A stretch of 64,000 nucleotides of DNA from Chitinophaga sp. 180180018-3 (GCF_037893185.1 NZ_CP140772.1:7742001-7806000), one strand, 5' to 3'. Shown: positions 49,934 through 59,667, numbered from the stretch's first letter. Numbers and translations: made by a program. Notes: a model not told the origin generated them from the letters alone.

Positions 49934-51448
49934 ATGACACAATTATCTGAGCAAGAGATTATACGCCGGGAAAAATTACAGGAGCTGCATAAACTGGGTA
50001 TAGACCCTTATCCTGCGGCCGAATACCCGGTTAATGATACTTCCGTGAATATAAAAACGAATTATTCGGAAGAAACCAAGGACCAATTCCAGGAAGTATG
50101 CCTGGCTGGACGTATTATGAGCGTTCGTGATATGGGCAAAGCCGCATTTGCCGTTATCCAGGACAGCGTAGGCCGTATCCAGGTATATATACGCCGGGAC
50201 GATATCTGCCCGGGCGAGGATAAGTCGATGTACGACATTGTTTTCAAGAAATTGCTCGATATCAGCGATATTATCGGCGTAAAAGGCTATGCCTTTATCA
50301 CCAAAACGGGCGAAACTTCCGTTCATGCTAAAGAAATAACTATTCTTGCTAAATCACTGCGCCCATTGCCTGTTGTAAAAGCAAGAGAGGGAGAAGTGTT
50401 TGACGAGGTAACAGATCCGGAATTCAAGTACCGCCAGCGTTATGCCGACATGGTGATTAATCCTGAGATCAAAGAGGTGTTTATCAAACGCACCAGGATC
50501 CTGCAAACCATCCGTGAATTCTATAACAACCTGGGCTACCTGGAGGTGGAAACTCCCATTCTGCAACCTATCCCTGGAGGTGCTACTGCACGGCCGTTTA
50601 TTACTCATCACAATGCATTGGATATACCGCTGTACCTGCGTATCGCCAATGAATTGTACCTGAAACGACTGATCGTAGGCGGATTTGAAGGGGTGTATGA
50701 ATTTGCCAAGGATTTCCGTAATGAGGGAATGGACCGTACACACAATCCCGAATTCACCGTAATGGAAATGTACGCTGCTTACAAAGATTATGACTGGATG
50801 ATGCGTACGACAGAATCCCTGCTGGAAAAAATTGCCATCACACTGCATGGTACCACCGCTGTACAGGTAGGTGATAAAACCATCGATTTCAAAGCTCCTT
50901 TCCGCCGCGTATCCATGTACGAGGCGATTAAGGAGCATACCGGATTTGAAATTGCCGGAATGGATGAGGCACAGCTCCGCGATGTTTGCAAACAACTGAG
51001 CATACATGTGGATCCTAAGCTGGGCAAGGCTAAACTGATAGATGAGATCTTCGGCGAAAAATGTGAAGGCAACTATATTCAGCCTACTTTCATTACAGAC
51101 TACCCGGTGGAAATGAGCCCGCTGACTAAAAAGCACCGCAGCAAAGCCGGACTGGTAGAGCGTTTTGAACTGATGGTGAACGGAAAGGAAATAGCCAACG
51201 CTTACAGCGAGCTGAATGATCCTATTGATCAGCGCGAACGTTTCGAAGAACAGATAAAATTGATGGAACGCGGCGACGATGAAGCTATGTACATCGATTA
51301 TGATTTCCTGCGTGCCCTCGAATACGGAATGCCGCCTACATCCGGTATCGGAATTGGTATCGACCGCCTCACCATGCTGATGACGAACCAGCCATCTATT
51401 CAGGATGTGCTGTTTTTCCCGCAGATGAAACCGGAGCAGAGAGGATAG
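49934..51448 (+). CDS. lysS: Lysyl-tRNA synthetase, class II
   Basis: A 504-residue class II aminoacyl-tRNA synthetase that charges tRNA-Lys. N-terminal OB anticodon-binding domain (about 55-150), then the class II catalytic core: motif 2 [14 protein letters not shown] near 262-275 and motif 3 G-I-G-I-G-I-D-R-L near 471-479. Length is normal and nothing is missing. It ends AGAGGATAG, directly followed by a family A palindrome. Confidence 0.98.
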   Translation: MTQLSEQEIIRREKLQELHKLGIDPYPAAEYPVNDTSVNIKTNYSEETKDQFQEVCLAGRIMSVRDMGKAAFAVIQDSVGRIQVYIRRDDICPGEDKSMYDIVFKKLLDISDIIGVKGYAFITKTGETSVHAKEITILAKSLRPLPVVKAREGEVFDEVTDPEFKYRQRYADMVINPEIKEVFIKRTRILQTIREFYNNLGYLEVETPILQPIPGGATARPFITHHNALDIPLYLRIANELYLKRLIVGGFEGVYEFAKDFRNEGMDRTHNPEFTVMEMYAAYKDYDWMMRTTESLLEKIAITLHGTTAVQVGDKTIDFKAPFRRVSMYEAIKEHTGFEIAGMDEAQLRDVCKQLSIHVDPKLGKAKLIDEIFGEKCEGNYIQPTFITDYPVEMSPLTKKHRSKAGLVERFELMVNGKEIANAYSELNDPIDQRERFEEQIKLMERGDDEAMYIDYDFLRALEYGMPPTSGIGIGIDRLTMLMTNQPSIQDVLFFPQMKPEQRG

Positions 51449-51452
51449 TATA

Positions 51453-51530
51453 AAGAATTAAGAAATAGCAGGAAGACCTTAGTGACTTATTATCAAATCA
51501 CTAAGGTCTTCCTGCTATTTCTTAATTCTT
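51453..51530. repeat. Long palindrome, family A copy 2 (33-bp arms)
   Basis: Arms 51453-51485 and 51498-51530 are perfectly complementary over 33 bases, with a 12-nt loop, the same loop length as copy 1. Inner arm sequences match copy 1 (12361-12390) at 25 of 30 positions; every difference is matched in the opposite arm. It ends the lysS transcript. Confidence 0.85.
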
Positions 51531-51597
51531 AATTCTCTATTTTTAATACTCTGTTCTTTATTTCCTAACTTTAAGACAGTATCTCAAAATTAGGAAT

Positions 51598-52431
51598 ATG
51601 AAAACACTACTCGTCCCCACTGATTTTTCTGATACGGCTTATAACGCTGCTACATACGCTATTGCCCTTGGTAATAGCCTCGGCGCTACCCGCATTATTT
51701 TGTATCATGCTTATGAGTTGATTGTACCTGTTCCGGATATACCTACAATGATCCCTATGGTGAACCCGGACGATCTGAGAGAGGCCAGCATGGATGGGCT
51801 CAATAAAATGAAACGCGAACTGGGGCCATTGGCAGATGGAGGTACCACACTGGTGGTAAGGGCAGACAACGCATTGCTGGCCGCCACTATTGAAGAAGTG
51901 TGTAAAAATGAAGGGGTGGATCTGATTGTGATGGGAATTACCGGTGGCAGTAAGCTGGAAGAGGTACTGGTGGGGTCTAATACGATAGATGTGGTGAAGC
52001 ACACCAGCTTCCCGGTGCTGGTAGTTCCGGGCAATGCCAGGTATAAACCGATAGAAAAAATTGTGTTTGCTGCCGACCTGCGTAAGGTAGCTGATACAAC
52101 ACCGATAACTCCCCTGAAGAAGCTGCTGCGTATCTTCAACGCTGAATTGCATGTGATTAATATCGATCATGAAAGTCGTCACTTCACAACCGATACGCCT
52201 TTTGAAACTATGATGCTGGATACGCTGTTGGAAGATTTTCAACCGGTATACCATTTCATCGACAATCCGGATGTGGTGGCCGGGATCGTGGAATTTGCCG
52301 AAGAAAACAAGGCAGATCTGATCCTGACCATACCCAAGAAGCACGGTCTTTTTGAAAGTATTTTCAAACGCAGCCGTACATCTAAACTGGCTTATCAGAC
52401 ACATATACCTTTGCTGACTTTACACGAATAA
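51598..52431 (+). CDS. Tandem universal stress protein (UspA-type)
   Basis: A 277-residue cytoplasmic protein with two Usp domains (about 1-140 and 150-275). The first starts T-L-L-V-P-T-D-F-S-D-T-A-Y-N-A-A and has the nucleotide loop G-I-T-G-G-S-K-L-E-E-V-L-V-G-S-N near 115-130; the second is more diverged and its ATP-binding motif is not preserved. Such duplicated Usp proteins are common stress-response factors. A TAACTTTA box at 51566-51573 may be the -7 element. Confidence 0.9.
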   Translation: MKTLLVPTDFSDTAYNAATYAIALGNSLGATRIILYHAYELIVPVPDIPTMIPMVNPDDLREASMDGLNKMKRELGPLADGGTTLVVRADNALLAATIEEVCKNEGVDLIVMGITGGSKLEEVLVGSNTIDVVKHTSFPVLVVPGNARYKPIEKIVFAADLRKVADTTPITPLKKLLRIFNAELHVINIDHESRHFTTDTPFETMMLDTLLEDFQPVYHFIDNPDVVAGIVEFAEENKADLILTIPKKHGLFESIFKRSRTSKLAYQTHIPLLTLHE

Positions 52432-52469
52432 TTTATAAATTTGAAGACATTAATTTTTATATAAATATT

Positions 52470-53231
52470 ATGTTGAAGCGTTCATTATTAGTACTGCTGG
52501 GCTTTTTTTGCCTGCAGGCCAGTCAGGCACAGTTCCTGAAGAAATTGGGAAAACAATTGGAATCGGCTGCCAATAAAAACAATAGTACAGGAGATAACGG
52601 TTCCGGAACTTCTCTCGCTAACATTACCGAATCTGATGCGGGATCTGCCATTAAAGAAGCACTGTCGAAGGGTGTTGCTGCTGGCATTGCCAAGCTGAAT
52701 AAAACTGATGGATTTTTCGGAAATGAGTTATATAAGTTATTGCTGCCTCCCGACGCTGTTAAAATTGGAAATACCCTGCGTGCCATCGGCCTTGGAAGCG
52801 AGGTAGATAAAGCCATTCTGCAGATTAACCGTTCTGCGGAAAAGGCGGTTGGTTATGCAGCTCCTATATTCGTGAACGCCATCAAACAGATGACACTGAC
52901 GGATGCGATCAATCTTGTGAAAGGAGGAAATACATCCGCCACAGATTACTTCAAAGGCAAAACCACTGAATCGCTGAAATCCGCCTTCTCTCCTGGAATC
53001 AAAAAATCACTCGACAGTACCAGCGCTACCCGCTATTATTCTGGCATCGTTAATTCCTACAATAAACTCCCCACTACTTTCAATAAAGTAAATCCGGATC
53101 TGCAGGACTACGTAACTACAATGGCTGTAAATGCCTTATTTGACCAGATAGGCAAAGAAGAAACTGCCATCCGTGCCAACCCTGCTGCCCGAACTACTGA
53201 TTTGCTGAAAAAGGTGTTTGGAGCGAAATAG
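52470..53231 (+). CDS. DUF4197 secreted protein
   Basis: A 253-residue exported protein: signal peptide (1-20, ending Q-A-S-Q-A) then a helical DUF4197 domain (about 50-250) with the conserved A-I-K-E-A-L-S-K-G-V near 60-69 and T-R-Y-Y near 190. Function of the family is unknown; expected location is periplasm. It follows the usp gene by 38 bases, so the two may be co-transcribed. Confidence 0.88.
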   Translation: MLKRSLLVLLGFFCLQASQAQFLKKLGKQLESAANKNNSTGDNGSGTSLANITESDAGSAIKEALSKGVAAGIAKLNKTDGFFGNELYKLLLPPDAVKIGNTLRAIGLGSEVDKAILQINRSAEKAVGYAAPIFVNAIKQMTLTDAINLVKGGNTSATDYFKGKTTESLKSAFSPGIKKSLDSTSATRYYSGIVNSYNKLPTTFNKVNPDLQDYVTTMAVNALFDQIGKEETAIRANPAARTTDLLKKVFGAK

Positions 53232-53236
53232 GAAGA

Positions 53237-53356
53237 AAAAATTAAGAAAATAGAAAGAAGAATTAAGAATGCCAGTGGAGATAATAGCGAGTTTAACTTT
53301 CGCGTTTACTATCTCCACTGGCATTCTTAATTCTTCTTTCTATTTTCTTAATTTTT
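53237..53356. repeat. Long palindrome, family A-like copy 3 (47-bp arms)
   Basis: Arms 53237-53283 and 53310-53356 are perfectly complementary over 47 bases with a 26-nt loop. The arms contain AATTAAGAA and GAATTAAGAA units like copies 1 and 2, but a different inner core. It separates the DUF4197 gene from the convergent flavin-reductase gene and probably terminates both. Confidence 0.85.
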
Positions 53357-53369
53357 CTCTTGATTTGAA

Positions 53370-54251
53370 TTAGCCGGCTAAAAGCACTTGCCACGCCTCC
53401 CTCACCTTCCCTTCATTCAATAGTCGCTGCGCATAATGGTGCAGCTCTTTTTCCATTTCCTCCGGAGTAACACTGTAATATTGGATGATGTTTTTCAAGT
53501 GGTCATCTGAAAAGGTAGCATCAATGAAAGGTATTTCTTCTACATTGCCCAGCTGGCCCAGGTTATTGCCGGTAAGAATGGCACTGTTGCGGATGGGCTG
53601 TGGTAGCGCATCTACGCCGATGCCCAACCTGGTATTGGGTTTGGCAACTTCAAATACGGCGTTACCTGAAGCGCGGCAGTAATAATCTCCGCCCATTCGT
53701 GCTACCAGGTCTATTTTATGCGGATCAATTTTTCCGTTTTCATTCAGAATACGGTCCTGTATATGTATCAATACCGGCTCACATATTACGAGGTTGCCGG
53801 CGCCCCCGTGCTCCCCTGTTGCAATGATCTGTTTTACGATACACTCCATTTGCACGGGGCTTTCCTTTACCCGGAAAGGCTGTACTTTCTCTGATTTTAT
53901 GGGAGTGAAACCGGATTTTTCAAATTCGTTCACGCCTGCCGGATACTCACAGCTGGCAAGGGATGCCTGTTGCACCATGTCGTAGCTGACTACGTTAATC
54001 ACGACTTCTTTTGTAGCATAAACATTTTCCAGTGTATGCTTTACCGTATTATCCCTTACCCTGCGCGCCGGTGAAAATATAAGGGTAGGAGGATTGGAAC
54101 CGAATACATTGAAAAAGCTGAAGGGAGAAAGGTTAGGCCGGCCGTCGGCATCGAGCGTGCTGGCAAAGCAAATAGGACGCGGCGCCACAGCGCTCTGCAG
54201 GTAGGCGTGCAGTTCGCTGGTTTTTATCTGTGAAGGATCTATTTGCATCAT
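53370..54251 (-). CDS. Flavin reductase-like domain protein
   Basis: A 293-residue protein with a flavin-reductase-like (FMN-binding split-barrel) domain at about 15-190: A-P-R-P-I-C-F-A-S-T near 24-33 and S-P-F-S-F-F-N-V-F-G-S-N-P-P near 43-56 are typical. The remaining C-terminal segment is helical. Its ATG overlaps the stop of the upstream fumarylacetoacetase-like gene (TGATG), so the two are translationally coupled and probably act in one aromatic or beta-ketoacid degradation step. Substrate unknown. Confidence 0.88.
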   Translation of the reverse strand: MMQIDPSQIKTSELHAYLQSAVAPRPICFASTLDADGRPNLSPFSFFNVFGSNPPTLIFSPARRVRDNTVKHTLENVYATKEVVINVVSYDMVQQASLASCEYPAGVNEFEKSGFTPIKSEKVQPFRVKESPVQMECIVKQIIATGEHGGAGNLVICEPVLIHIQDRILNENGKIDPHKIDLVARMGGDYYCRASGNAVFEVAKPNTRLGIGVDALPQPIRNSAILTGNNLGQLGNVEEIPFIDATFSDDHLKNIIQYYSVTPEEMEKELHHYAQRLLNEGKVREAWQVLLAG

Positions 54252-55264
54252 CACGCTTTTTTCTTGAGTGCCAGTATAGAAAAATCGCTGTCTTCTTTAA
54301 CGATGGTGTTAGTAAGTACTCCTAACCCACTTACTTCCATCTCTACTACATCGCCTGGTTGCAGCCACTGCTCTTTATATTCCGGATCGTTGAGTTTACC
54401 GGTGCCGTTCAATTCAAGAAAACATCCGGTGCCCACTGTGCCACTGCCGATAATATCGCCCGGGAGAATATTGGCGCCGTATGCACATCGTTCCACTATC
54501 TCCGCGAAGGTCCAGTCCATATCGCCCATGTTGCCTTCACTGACTTGTACGCCATTTACTTTGCATGTCATTTTAAGGCTATAGTTATTGCCTGTGTGGC
54601 CCGGTTTAGCGGGTACTTTGAAAGATTCCAGCTCGTCGGGGGTAACCAGCATTGGCCCGATAACGGTGCTGAAATCCTTGCCTTTGGCGGGTCCCAGGTT
54701 CAGCAACATCTCCTCCATCTGCAGGGTACGGGCGCTCATGTCGTTCATGATCATAAATCCGCCGATATGCTCATCCGCTTCCGCCGCAGTGATATTGCGT
54801 CCTGCCTTACAGATGACTATGGCTACCTCGAGCTCAAAGTCCAGTTTTTCGAAATGATCGGGCATGCACGCAATTTCGCCCGGCCCTTGTATGGCGTTAT
54901 GGTTCGTAAAGTAAAAGATAGGATACTGGTCAAACTCCGGTATCATCGGTACTTTCCGGTTGCGGCGGGCGGCAGCCACATGTTGGCGGAATGCGTAACC
55001 ATCCCGGCAGGATGTTGGAAACGGTACCGGCGACAGCAGCTGTACACTTTCCATCGGAATACCCACGGCAGAACCAGGGTGTTTACCCTGTTTTAACAAG
55101 GCATCTGCCTGTATGGCGATATCTATCACATCTTCCCACATCATCAGGAACATACCCATGTTGTTGGGAAGATCGGGGAACAGATCCTGTGTGTTGTATA
55201 AAAGACCATCCACCAGGATGGCCAGTTGATCAGTTTCTTCTCTTAAGTAGCTTACTAATTTCAT
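54251..55264 (-). CDS. Fumarylacetoacetate hydrolase family protein
   Basis: A 337-residue FAH-fold hydrolase/decarboxylase. The metal-binding acids are in D-F-E-L-E-V-A-I-V near 137-145 and M-N-D-M-S-A-R near 172-178; the C-terminal G-D-V-V-E-M-E-V-S-G-L-G segment is also typical. The family cleaves C-C bonds of acylpyruvates, including fumarylacetoacetate in tyrosine degradation. Its coupling to a flavin-reductase gene suggests a short aromatic-compound pathway, but no hydroxylase or dioxygenase gene is adjacent. Confidence 0.9.
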   Translation of the reverse strand: MKLVSYLREETDQLAILVDGLLYNTQDLFPDLPNNMGMFLMMWEDVIDIAIQADALLKQGKHPGSAVGIPMESVQLLSPVPFPTSCRDGYAFRQHVAAARRNRKVPMIPEFDQYPIFYFTNHNAIQGPGEIACMPDHFEKLDFELEVAIVICKAGRNITAAEADEHIGGFMIMNDMSARTLQMEEMLLNLGPAKGKDFSTVIGPMLVTPDELESFKVPAKPGHTGNNYSLKMTCKVNGVQVSEGNMGDMDWTFAEIVERCAYGANILPGDIIGSGTVGTGCFLELNGTGKLNDPEYKEQWLQPGDVVEMEVSGLGVLTNTIVKEDSDFSILALKKKA

Positions 55265-55413
55265 GACTTGTTAATTGTTCTGGTTGTATGAGTTTCCAAA
55301 TATAAGCATGGCTGCCAAATGGAATGGCTATTTTTTCCTGATTTGTTACTCTTGGGGAAAATGCACGCAGCTGCCGGGGATTTGAGCTATATTTAGGTGT
55401 AGAAAACCCGTGT

Positions 55414-56661
55414 ATGCGTTACTGTTTGCTGCTATTATTGCTTTATTGTCAATGTTTTAGCGTGCAGGGGCAATCCCGCACAGATACGATGCTACAAAAC
55501 ATGCTGTGGAGGAATGCGTCTCCCGCTCTGCAACATATACTACAGTACCCCGATTCTTTCCGCTACCAGCTGATCTACACGCAAATCGACAGAGACGCGG
55601 ATAACACGCCGCATTTCAAACACTATTATCTTGATGTGGATCCTGCGAAATATTTTAACCCGGCCAGTACAGTAAAGCTGCCGATTGCCCTGCTGGCGCT
55701 GGAAAAACTGAATGAGTTGAATATACCCGGACTAAACCGCGATACGCCGATGCTGACTGATAGTACCACAAGTGGCCAGCTAACCGTACATACCGACTCC
55801 TCCTCTGCCAATGGCCTGCCTTCTGTCGGGCATTACGTCAAAAGGGTTTTTCTTATCAGCGATAACGATGCCTATAACCGTCTGTATGAATTCAGTGGTC
55901 AGCAGGCAATCAATGAAAAGTTATGGGCAAAAGGATATAAGAATGTCCGTATTGTACGCCGGTTTATGCCGCTTTCCGAAGAAGAAAACCGCCATACGGG
56001 ACCGATTCGCTTCGTACAGGCCGGAAAACCGGTATATGCACAGCCGGCCGCTTACGACACACTCACCTTCGACTACAGCCGGAAAATAACTATCGGGCAT
56101 GGCTATCTCGATAAAAACGACAAACTGGTACCCGCTCCCATGGATTTTACCAAACACAATATCCTGCCGCTGGCCGAACTGCAGCATATGTTGCAGTCGG
56201 TGCTATTCCCGAATTCTGTACCAGCTGGTCAACGCTTTAATCTCAGCAACGATGACTATCGTTTTCTGTACCGGTATATGTCGCAGTACCCTTCTGAAAC
56301 CCAATGGCCCAGGTACGATACTTCCGAATACTTCGACAGCTACACGAAATTTTTCTTTTTCAAAGACGGCCGGCAAACTATTCCGGAGTGGATACGCGTT
56401 TTTAATAAGGCAGGCTGGTCGTACGGGTTTCTGACGGATGCAGCATATGTGGTTGACTTCAAACATAAAGTGGAATTTATGCTGACAGGCAGTATTTACG
56501 TGAACAGGGATGGTATTTTAAATGATGATAAGTATGAATATGAGGAAGATGGATATCCATTTTTCCGGGAGATAGGAGAAATTATCTATATGTATGAGCT
56601 GCAACGCAAGCGCAGGCATACACCGGATTTGCAGCAGTTCCGCATTAATTATCGTGAATAG
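55414..56661 (+). CDS. Secreted serine hydrolase, class A beta-lactamase-like
   Basis: A 415-residue exported protein: signal peptide (1-19), then a penicillin-binding-type hydrolase fold with the catalytic S85-T-V-K-88 and S149-D-N-151 motifs. The third motif (K-T-G in beta-lactamases) appears as K-A-G-W near residue 333. Spacing between motifs is longer than in true class A enzymes and an extra segment lies after the SDN motif, so it is more likely a beta-lactamase-related peptidase or esterase than an antibiotic-resistance enzyme. Single gene. Confidence 0.8.
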   Translation: MRYCLLLLLLYCQCFSVQGQSRTDTMLQNMLWRNASPALQHILQYPDSFRYQLIYTQIDRDADNTPHFKHYYLDVDPAKYFNPASTVKLPIALLALEKLNELNIPGLNRDTPMLTDSTTSGQLTVHTDSSSANGLPSVGHYVKRVFLISDNDAYNRLYEFSGQQAINEKLWAKGYKNVRIVRRFMPLSEEENRHTGPIRFVQAGKPVYAQPAAYDTLTFDYSRKITIGHGYLDKNDKLVPAPMDFTKHNILPLAELQHMLQSVLFPNSVPAGQRFNLSNDDYRFLYRYMSQYPSETQWPRYDTSEYFDSYTKFFFFKDGRQTIPEWIRVFNKAGWSYGFLTDAAYVVDFKHKVEFMLTGSIYVNRDGILNDDKYEYEEDGYPFFREIGEIIYMYELQRKRRHTPDLQQFRINYRE

Positions 56662-56848
56662 GAGCCCTGGAATAGATATTTTTTATATCCATATTGGTGC
56701 AGGAAATAACGCCTGAAGATCGTATTTTTGCGGTCTATAAAGGATAACCCGGCCATCAGAATAGGTATCATTCTGAGCTGGTTGTCAGGGTATAAAAGAA
56801 AGGTTTTATTCATATCCCGTAACTGTATTCTAAAATTTTTGGGGAGTT

Positions 56849-57508
56849 ATGAAGTTTGAAAAGATTAAGAACAAAGGACAGGCAAGACTATTTGAAAGCC
56901 AGTATCTGGAGATGCTAACTAAAACGCATCCATTGGTAATTTGGGGAATGTATCTGCCCATTATAGGCTATATGTTGTATTATAGCTATGATACACTGGG
57001 TTTCAGTCCGGGAGCGGTAGCTGGAATATTCTTCGGAGCGATGTTTTTCTGGTCGTTTTTTGAGTATATCATGCATCGCTTTTTATTCCATTTTGCGAGT
57101 GACAGTCCTAAGGTGCAACGTTTCATTTACGTTATGCATGGTAACCACCACGAATACCCGAGAGATAAGCAACGTTTGTTCATGCCTCCGGTACCAAGCC
57201 TGATCCTGGCTTCGGCCATCTTCGGCGCCCAGTACATCTTCCTGCGTCAGTACACCTTCATGTTTTTCCCGGGCTTTTTGCTGGGTTACCTGATTTATGG
57301 AAGCATGCACTATGCCATCCACGCCTGGAACCCTCCGTTTAAGTTTATGAAGCCGGTATGGCGCAACCATCACCTGCATCACTATAAAAGTGAAGACAAG
57401 GGCTTTGGTGTAAGCTCTTCTGTCTGGGACAGGGTTTTCGGCACTTTCTTCGACCTTGAAAAAGAGAAGGAAGACAAAGAAAAAGTGAAAGAACTGATGT
57501 TTAAATAG
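56849..57508 (+). CDS. Fatty acid hydroxylase / sterol desaturase family protein
   Basis: A 219-residue membrane di-iron enzyme. Histidine boxes are H-R-F-L-F-H (about 76-81), H-G-N-H-H (about 97-101), H-Y-A-I-H (about 153-157) and H-H-L-H-H (about 173-177), with about four hydrophobic segments. The order fits the FA2H/Scs7 type of fatty-acid 2-hydroxylase, which acts on sphingolipid acyl chains; many Bacteroidota make sphingolipids, so hydroxylation of these is a reasonable but unproven role. It ends with a charged, Lys/Glu-rich tail. Confidence 0.88.
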   Translation: MKFEKIKNKGQARLFESQYLEMLTKTHPLVIWGMYLPIIGYMLYYSYDTLGFSPGAVAGIFFGAMFFWSFFEYIMHRFLFHFASDSPKVQRFIYVMHGNHHEYPRDKQRLFMPPVPSLILASAIFGAQYIFLRQYTFMFFPGFLLGYLIYGSMHYAIHAWNPPFKFMKPVWRNHHLHHYKSEDKGFGVSSSVWDRVFGTFFDLEKEKEDKEKVKELMFK

Positions 57509-57517
57509 GAGTTAGTA

Positions 57518-57583
57518 TTTAGTAAAATGCAGCGGAGATCACAATTTTAGCCTATTATGTGATCTCCGCTGCATTTTACTAAA
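57518..57583. repeat. Gene-end palindrome, family C copy 1 (25-bp arms)
   Basis: Arms 57518-57542 and 57559-57583 are perfectly complementary over 25 bases with a 16-nt loop. The core AAAATGCAGCGGA recurs at 61222-61234, forming a small family. It lies between convergent genes and likely terminates both. Confidence 0.8.
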
Positions 57584-57590
57584 GGCTGTT

Positions 57591-57935
57591 TTACCATTTC
57601 TCCTCATCGTCGGGGAGATCGTTTTGTTTATAGGTAGCCCGCGATATTATCTTTTCCAGTTGCCGTTCGATAACCAGCCTGGCAATGGGGCGGTAAGGAT
57701 CTTCTCCGGCCGCATTGGCCGCCGCCAGTATCTGTTTTACTTTTTTCTCTGCCACATCTGTACGATACAGCAAATAGATAAAATGGCTGAAATCTTCATT
57801 GATCAATGTCTGGATTCTCATTGCCAGCAATTCTTCCAATTGTTCATAACTGATGTGCGGTGGAACAGTTAATTCGAAATGTTCCCCGGTCCGTGCAGCT
57901 GTTTCGTCGAGATATTGTGCTGGCAAAGCAGTCAT
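57591..57935 (-). CDS. Conserved small hypothetical protein
   Basis: A 114-residue soluble, helix-rich protein with no family I recognise. It contains E-Q-L-E-E-L-L-A-M-R-I-Q-T-L-I-N-E-D and V-E-K/V-K-Q-I-L-like amphipathic helices and an acidic end. Its start overlaps the stop of the upstream DUF6263 gene (TAATG), indicating translational coupling. No signal peptide. Real-gene evidence is the coupling plus a clean start and terminator. Confidence 0.75.
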   Translation of the reverse strand: MTALPAQYLDETAARTGEHFELTVPPHISYEQLEELLAMRIQTLINEDFSHFIYLLYRTDVAEKKVKQILAAANAAGEDPYRPIARLVIERQLEKIISRATYKQNDLPDDEEKW

Positions 57936-58876
57936 TATTTCATTCTTTTTATTTTATAAGAAGCATTAGTCACCACTTTTACCGGCACTTTCATATCATG
58001 CTTGATACGTTTGGCTTTATTCACTTTGTAGGTGTAATCGCCGGACATATCGGTGTTTTGTACGCAAATGCTTGGTAACCCGCTGCTGCGGTCTACCAGG
58101 TAGTTGGAGCTGGTAGTACCTGAAATCTCTGCGGTAGCTTTGATATCATCATCCAGGGTAAGTACCTGTATTTTATCGGTGCTTATCTTAGAAGTACCAC
58201 CTATTTTCGCTGTTTGTGCATCCCAGGTCTGTAGATTCCAGTAGAGGTCTATCCTTCCTACCAGGCCACCTCTCAGGGGAACGTTCTCTTCCCACTGAGT
58301 TCCTGTTTTAATGCCGTGAGCCGGGTACATGATCAGCAGCTGTTCCAGCCAGCTCCGGAAGGCATCTGTGCCGAACTGATCTTTCATCAGCTTTTTATAG
58401 GCTTCCTGTTCATCGCTTTTGAGGTTGCTGAAGGCGGTAGAGGCGTTGCTGAGGATGGCTTCCAGGCCGTCGATTTTATTGATAACGCCGGACGACTGGA
58501 TTTCCACGGTGATGGGTTGGTCCAGCATTTTCTTCAGACCGGCCTGAAAAGGTTCTTTATCATTATTTATTTTGGCATCTACGAAGATGTTGGTATTCTT
58601 GGCATTGAAGTTAAATTTCAGCTCCTTGTAGCGGAATGCCAGCGTGGTTTTTCCTGGTTCCACAGCAGTTACTTCGATAGCAATAGTGTTGTTGTAATCA
58701 CGGGTGGTGCGTTGCATTACCTCGTTTACCGTCATATAGGTTTCACTTCTGCTTTTCTGTTCCATTTCAAACAGCTGACCTTTCGCAAATTGATAGTTCA
58801 GGTCAACATACTCCTGTGCATTGGCAGAAAACGCCATGGTTACCGCTATCGCAATCAGTCCCGGGATTCTTTTCAT
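57935..58876 (-). CDS. DUF6263 family secreted protein
   Basis: A 313-residue exported protein: signal peptide (1-20, ending F-S-A-N-A) and a beta-rich body of the DUF6263 family found in Bacteroidota, with Y-Q-F-A-K-G-Q-L-F near 28-36 and I-N-K-I-D-G-L near 133-139. Function unknown, probably periplasmic. I use ATG 58876 because it starts the signal peptide; an upstream ATG at 58897 would overlap the TIGR02757 stop (ATGA) and add seven basic residues, which is also possible. Confidence 0.85.
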   Translation of the reverse strand: MKRIPGLIAIAVTMAFSANAQEYVDLNYQFAKGQLFEMEQKSRSETYMTVNEVMQRTTRDYNNTIAIEVTAVEPGKTTLAFRYKELKFNFNAKNTNIFVDAKINNDKEPFQAGLKKMLDQPITVEIQSSGVINKIDGLEAILSNASTAFSNLKSDEQEAYKKLMKDQFGTDAFRSWLEQLLIMYPAHGIKTGTQWEENVPLRGGLVGRIDLYWNLQTWDAQTAKIGGTSKISTDKIQVLTLDDDIKATAEISGTTSSNYLVDRSSGLPSICVQNTDMSGDYTYKVNKAKRIKHDMKVPVKVVTNASYKIKRMK

Positions 58877-58893
58877 TACAATTTTTATTTTAA

Positions 58894-59667
58894 TCAAACA
58901 TATTTTTCAATTACCCCCAGTCCGAATAGCGCGAAATCATATTTGGCGGGATCATCCGGGTCCAGCTTTTTCAGCTGATGAGTAAGTGCGGTGGCTGTTT
59001 TCCAGTCCGACTTTGATTCCGGAATAAGTCCCAGTCTGGCGGCTACACGGCTAACATGAACGTCCATCGGACATACCAGTTGAGCCGGCTGGATATGTTG
59101 CCACAGCCCAAAATCCACGCCATTTTCATCTTTTCTGACCATCCAGCGCAAATACATGTTCAGCCGCTTGCAGGCCGAATTTTTCGCCGGGGTGGCAATG
59201 TGTTTGCCGGTTCTATCCGGGTGTTCCAGTGCAAAAAATACTTTCCTGAACCCAATCAGCGCTTTTTCCACATTTTCATCTTCCGGCGAAATGTGAGCAC
59301 TGAACGCAAATTCCAGCGATGTTACATTGATGTAATAATGCTGAAGGAATTCTACGAAATACAACAGGTCGAGGCCATTAAACGTGCGATGACAGAAGGA
59401 AAGTAGCTTCATACGGTCGCGCGGCTGATGGTGACGGATAAACTCATAGGGAGCATCGTCCATCATTTTCAATAGCTCTGTGCATTTGTTAATAATGCTG
59501 GTACGGTTTCCCCAGGCCAGTATGGCGGCGAAGAAACCTGCTATTTCAATATCCTGCAATACACTGAACCGATGAGGAATACTGATCGGATCATTCGCAA
59601 TAAAGTCCGGGTGATTGTAGTATGCCGCTTTGGCATCTAAAAACTCCCTTAATTTCTGGATCTTCAT
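58894..59667 (-). CDS. TIGR02757 family protein
   Basis: A 257-residue protein of the TIGR02757 family, distantly related to helix-hairpin-helix DNA glycosylases. Typical segments are D-P-I-S-I-P-H-R-F near 26-34, L-A-W-G-N-R-T near 50-56 and W-M-V-R-K-D near 165-170 followed by P-M-D-V-H-V. DNA repair activity is suspected but not shown. It heads a three-gene minus-strand unit with DUF6263 and a small hypothetical protein, with overlapping or abutting ends. Confidence 0.88.
   Translation of the reverse strand: MKIQKLREFLDAKAAYYNHPDFIANDPISIPHRFSVLQDIEIAGFFAAILAWGNRTSIINKCTELLKMMDDAPYEFIRHHQPRDRMKLLSFCHRTFNGLDLLYFVEFLQHYYINVTSLEFAFSAHISPEDENVEKALIGFRKVFFALEHPDRTGKHIATPAKNSACKRLNMYLRWMVRKDENGVDFGLWQHIQPAQLVCPMDVHVSRVAARLGLIPESKSDWKTATALTHQLKKLDPDDPAKYDFALFGLGVIEKYV

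Noticed and set aside
55414..56661. Serine hydrolase considered as a beta-lactamase resistance gene
   Set aside because: SxxK and SDN motifs are present, but the third motif is K-A-G and motif spacing is atypical; resistance cannot be claimed.
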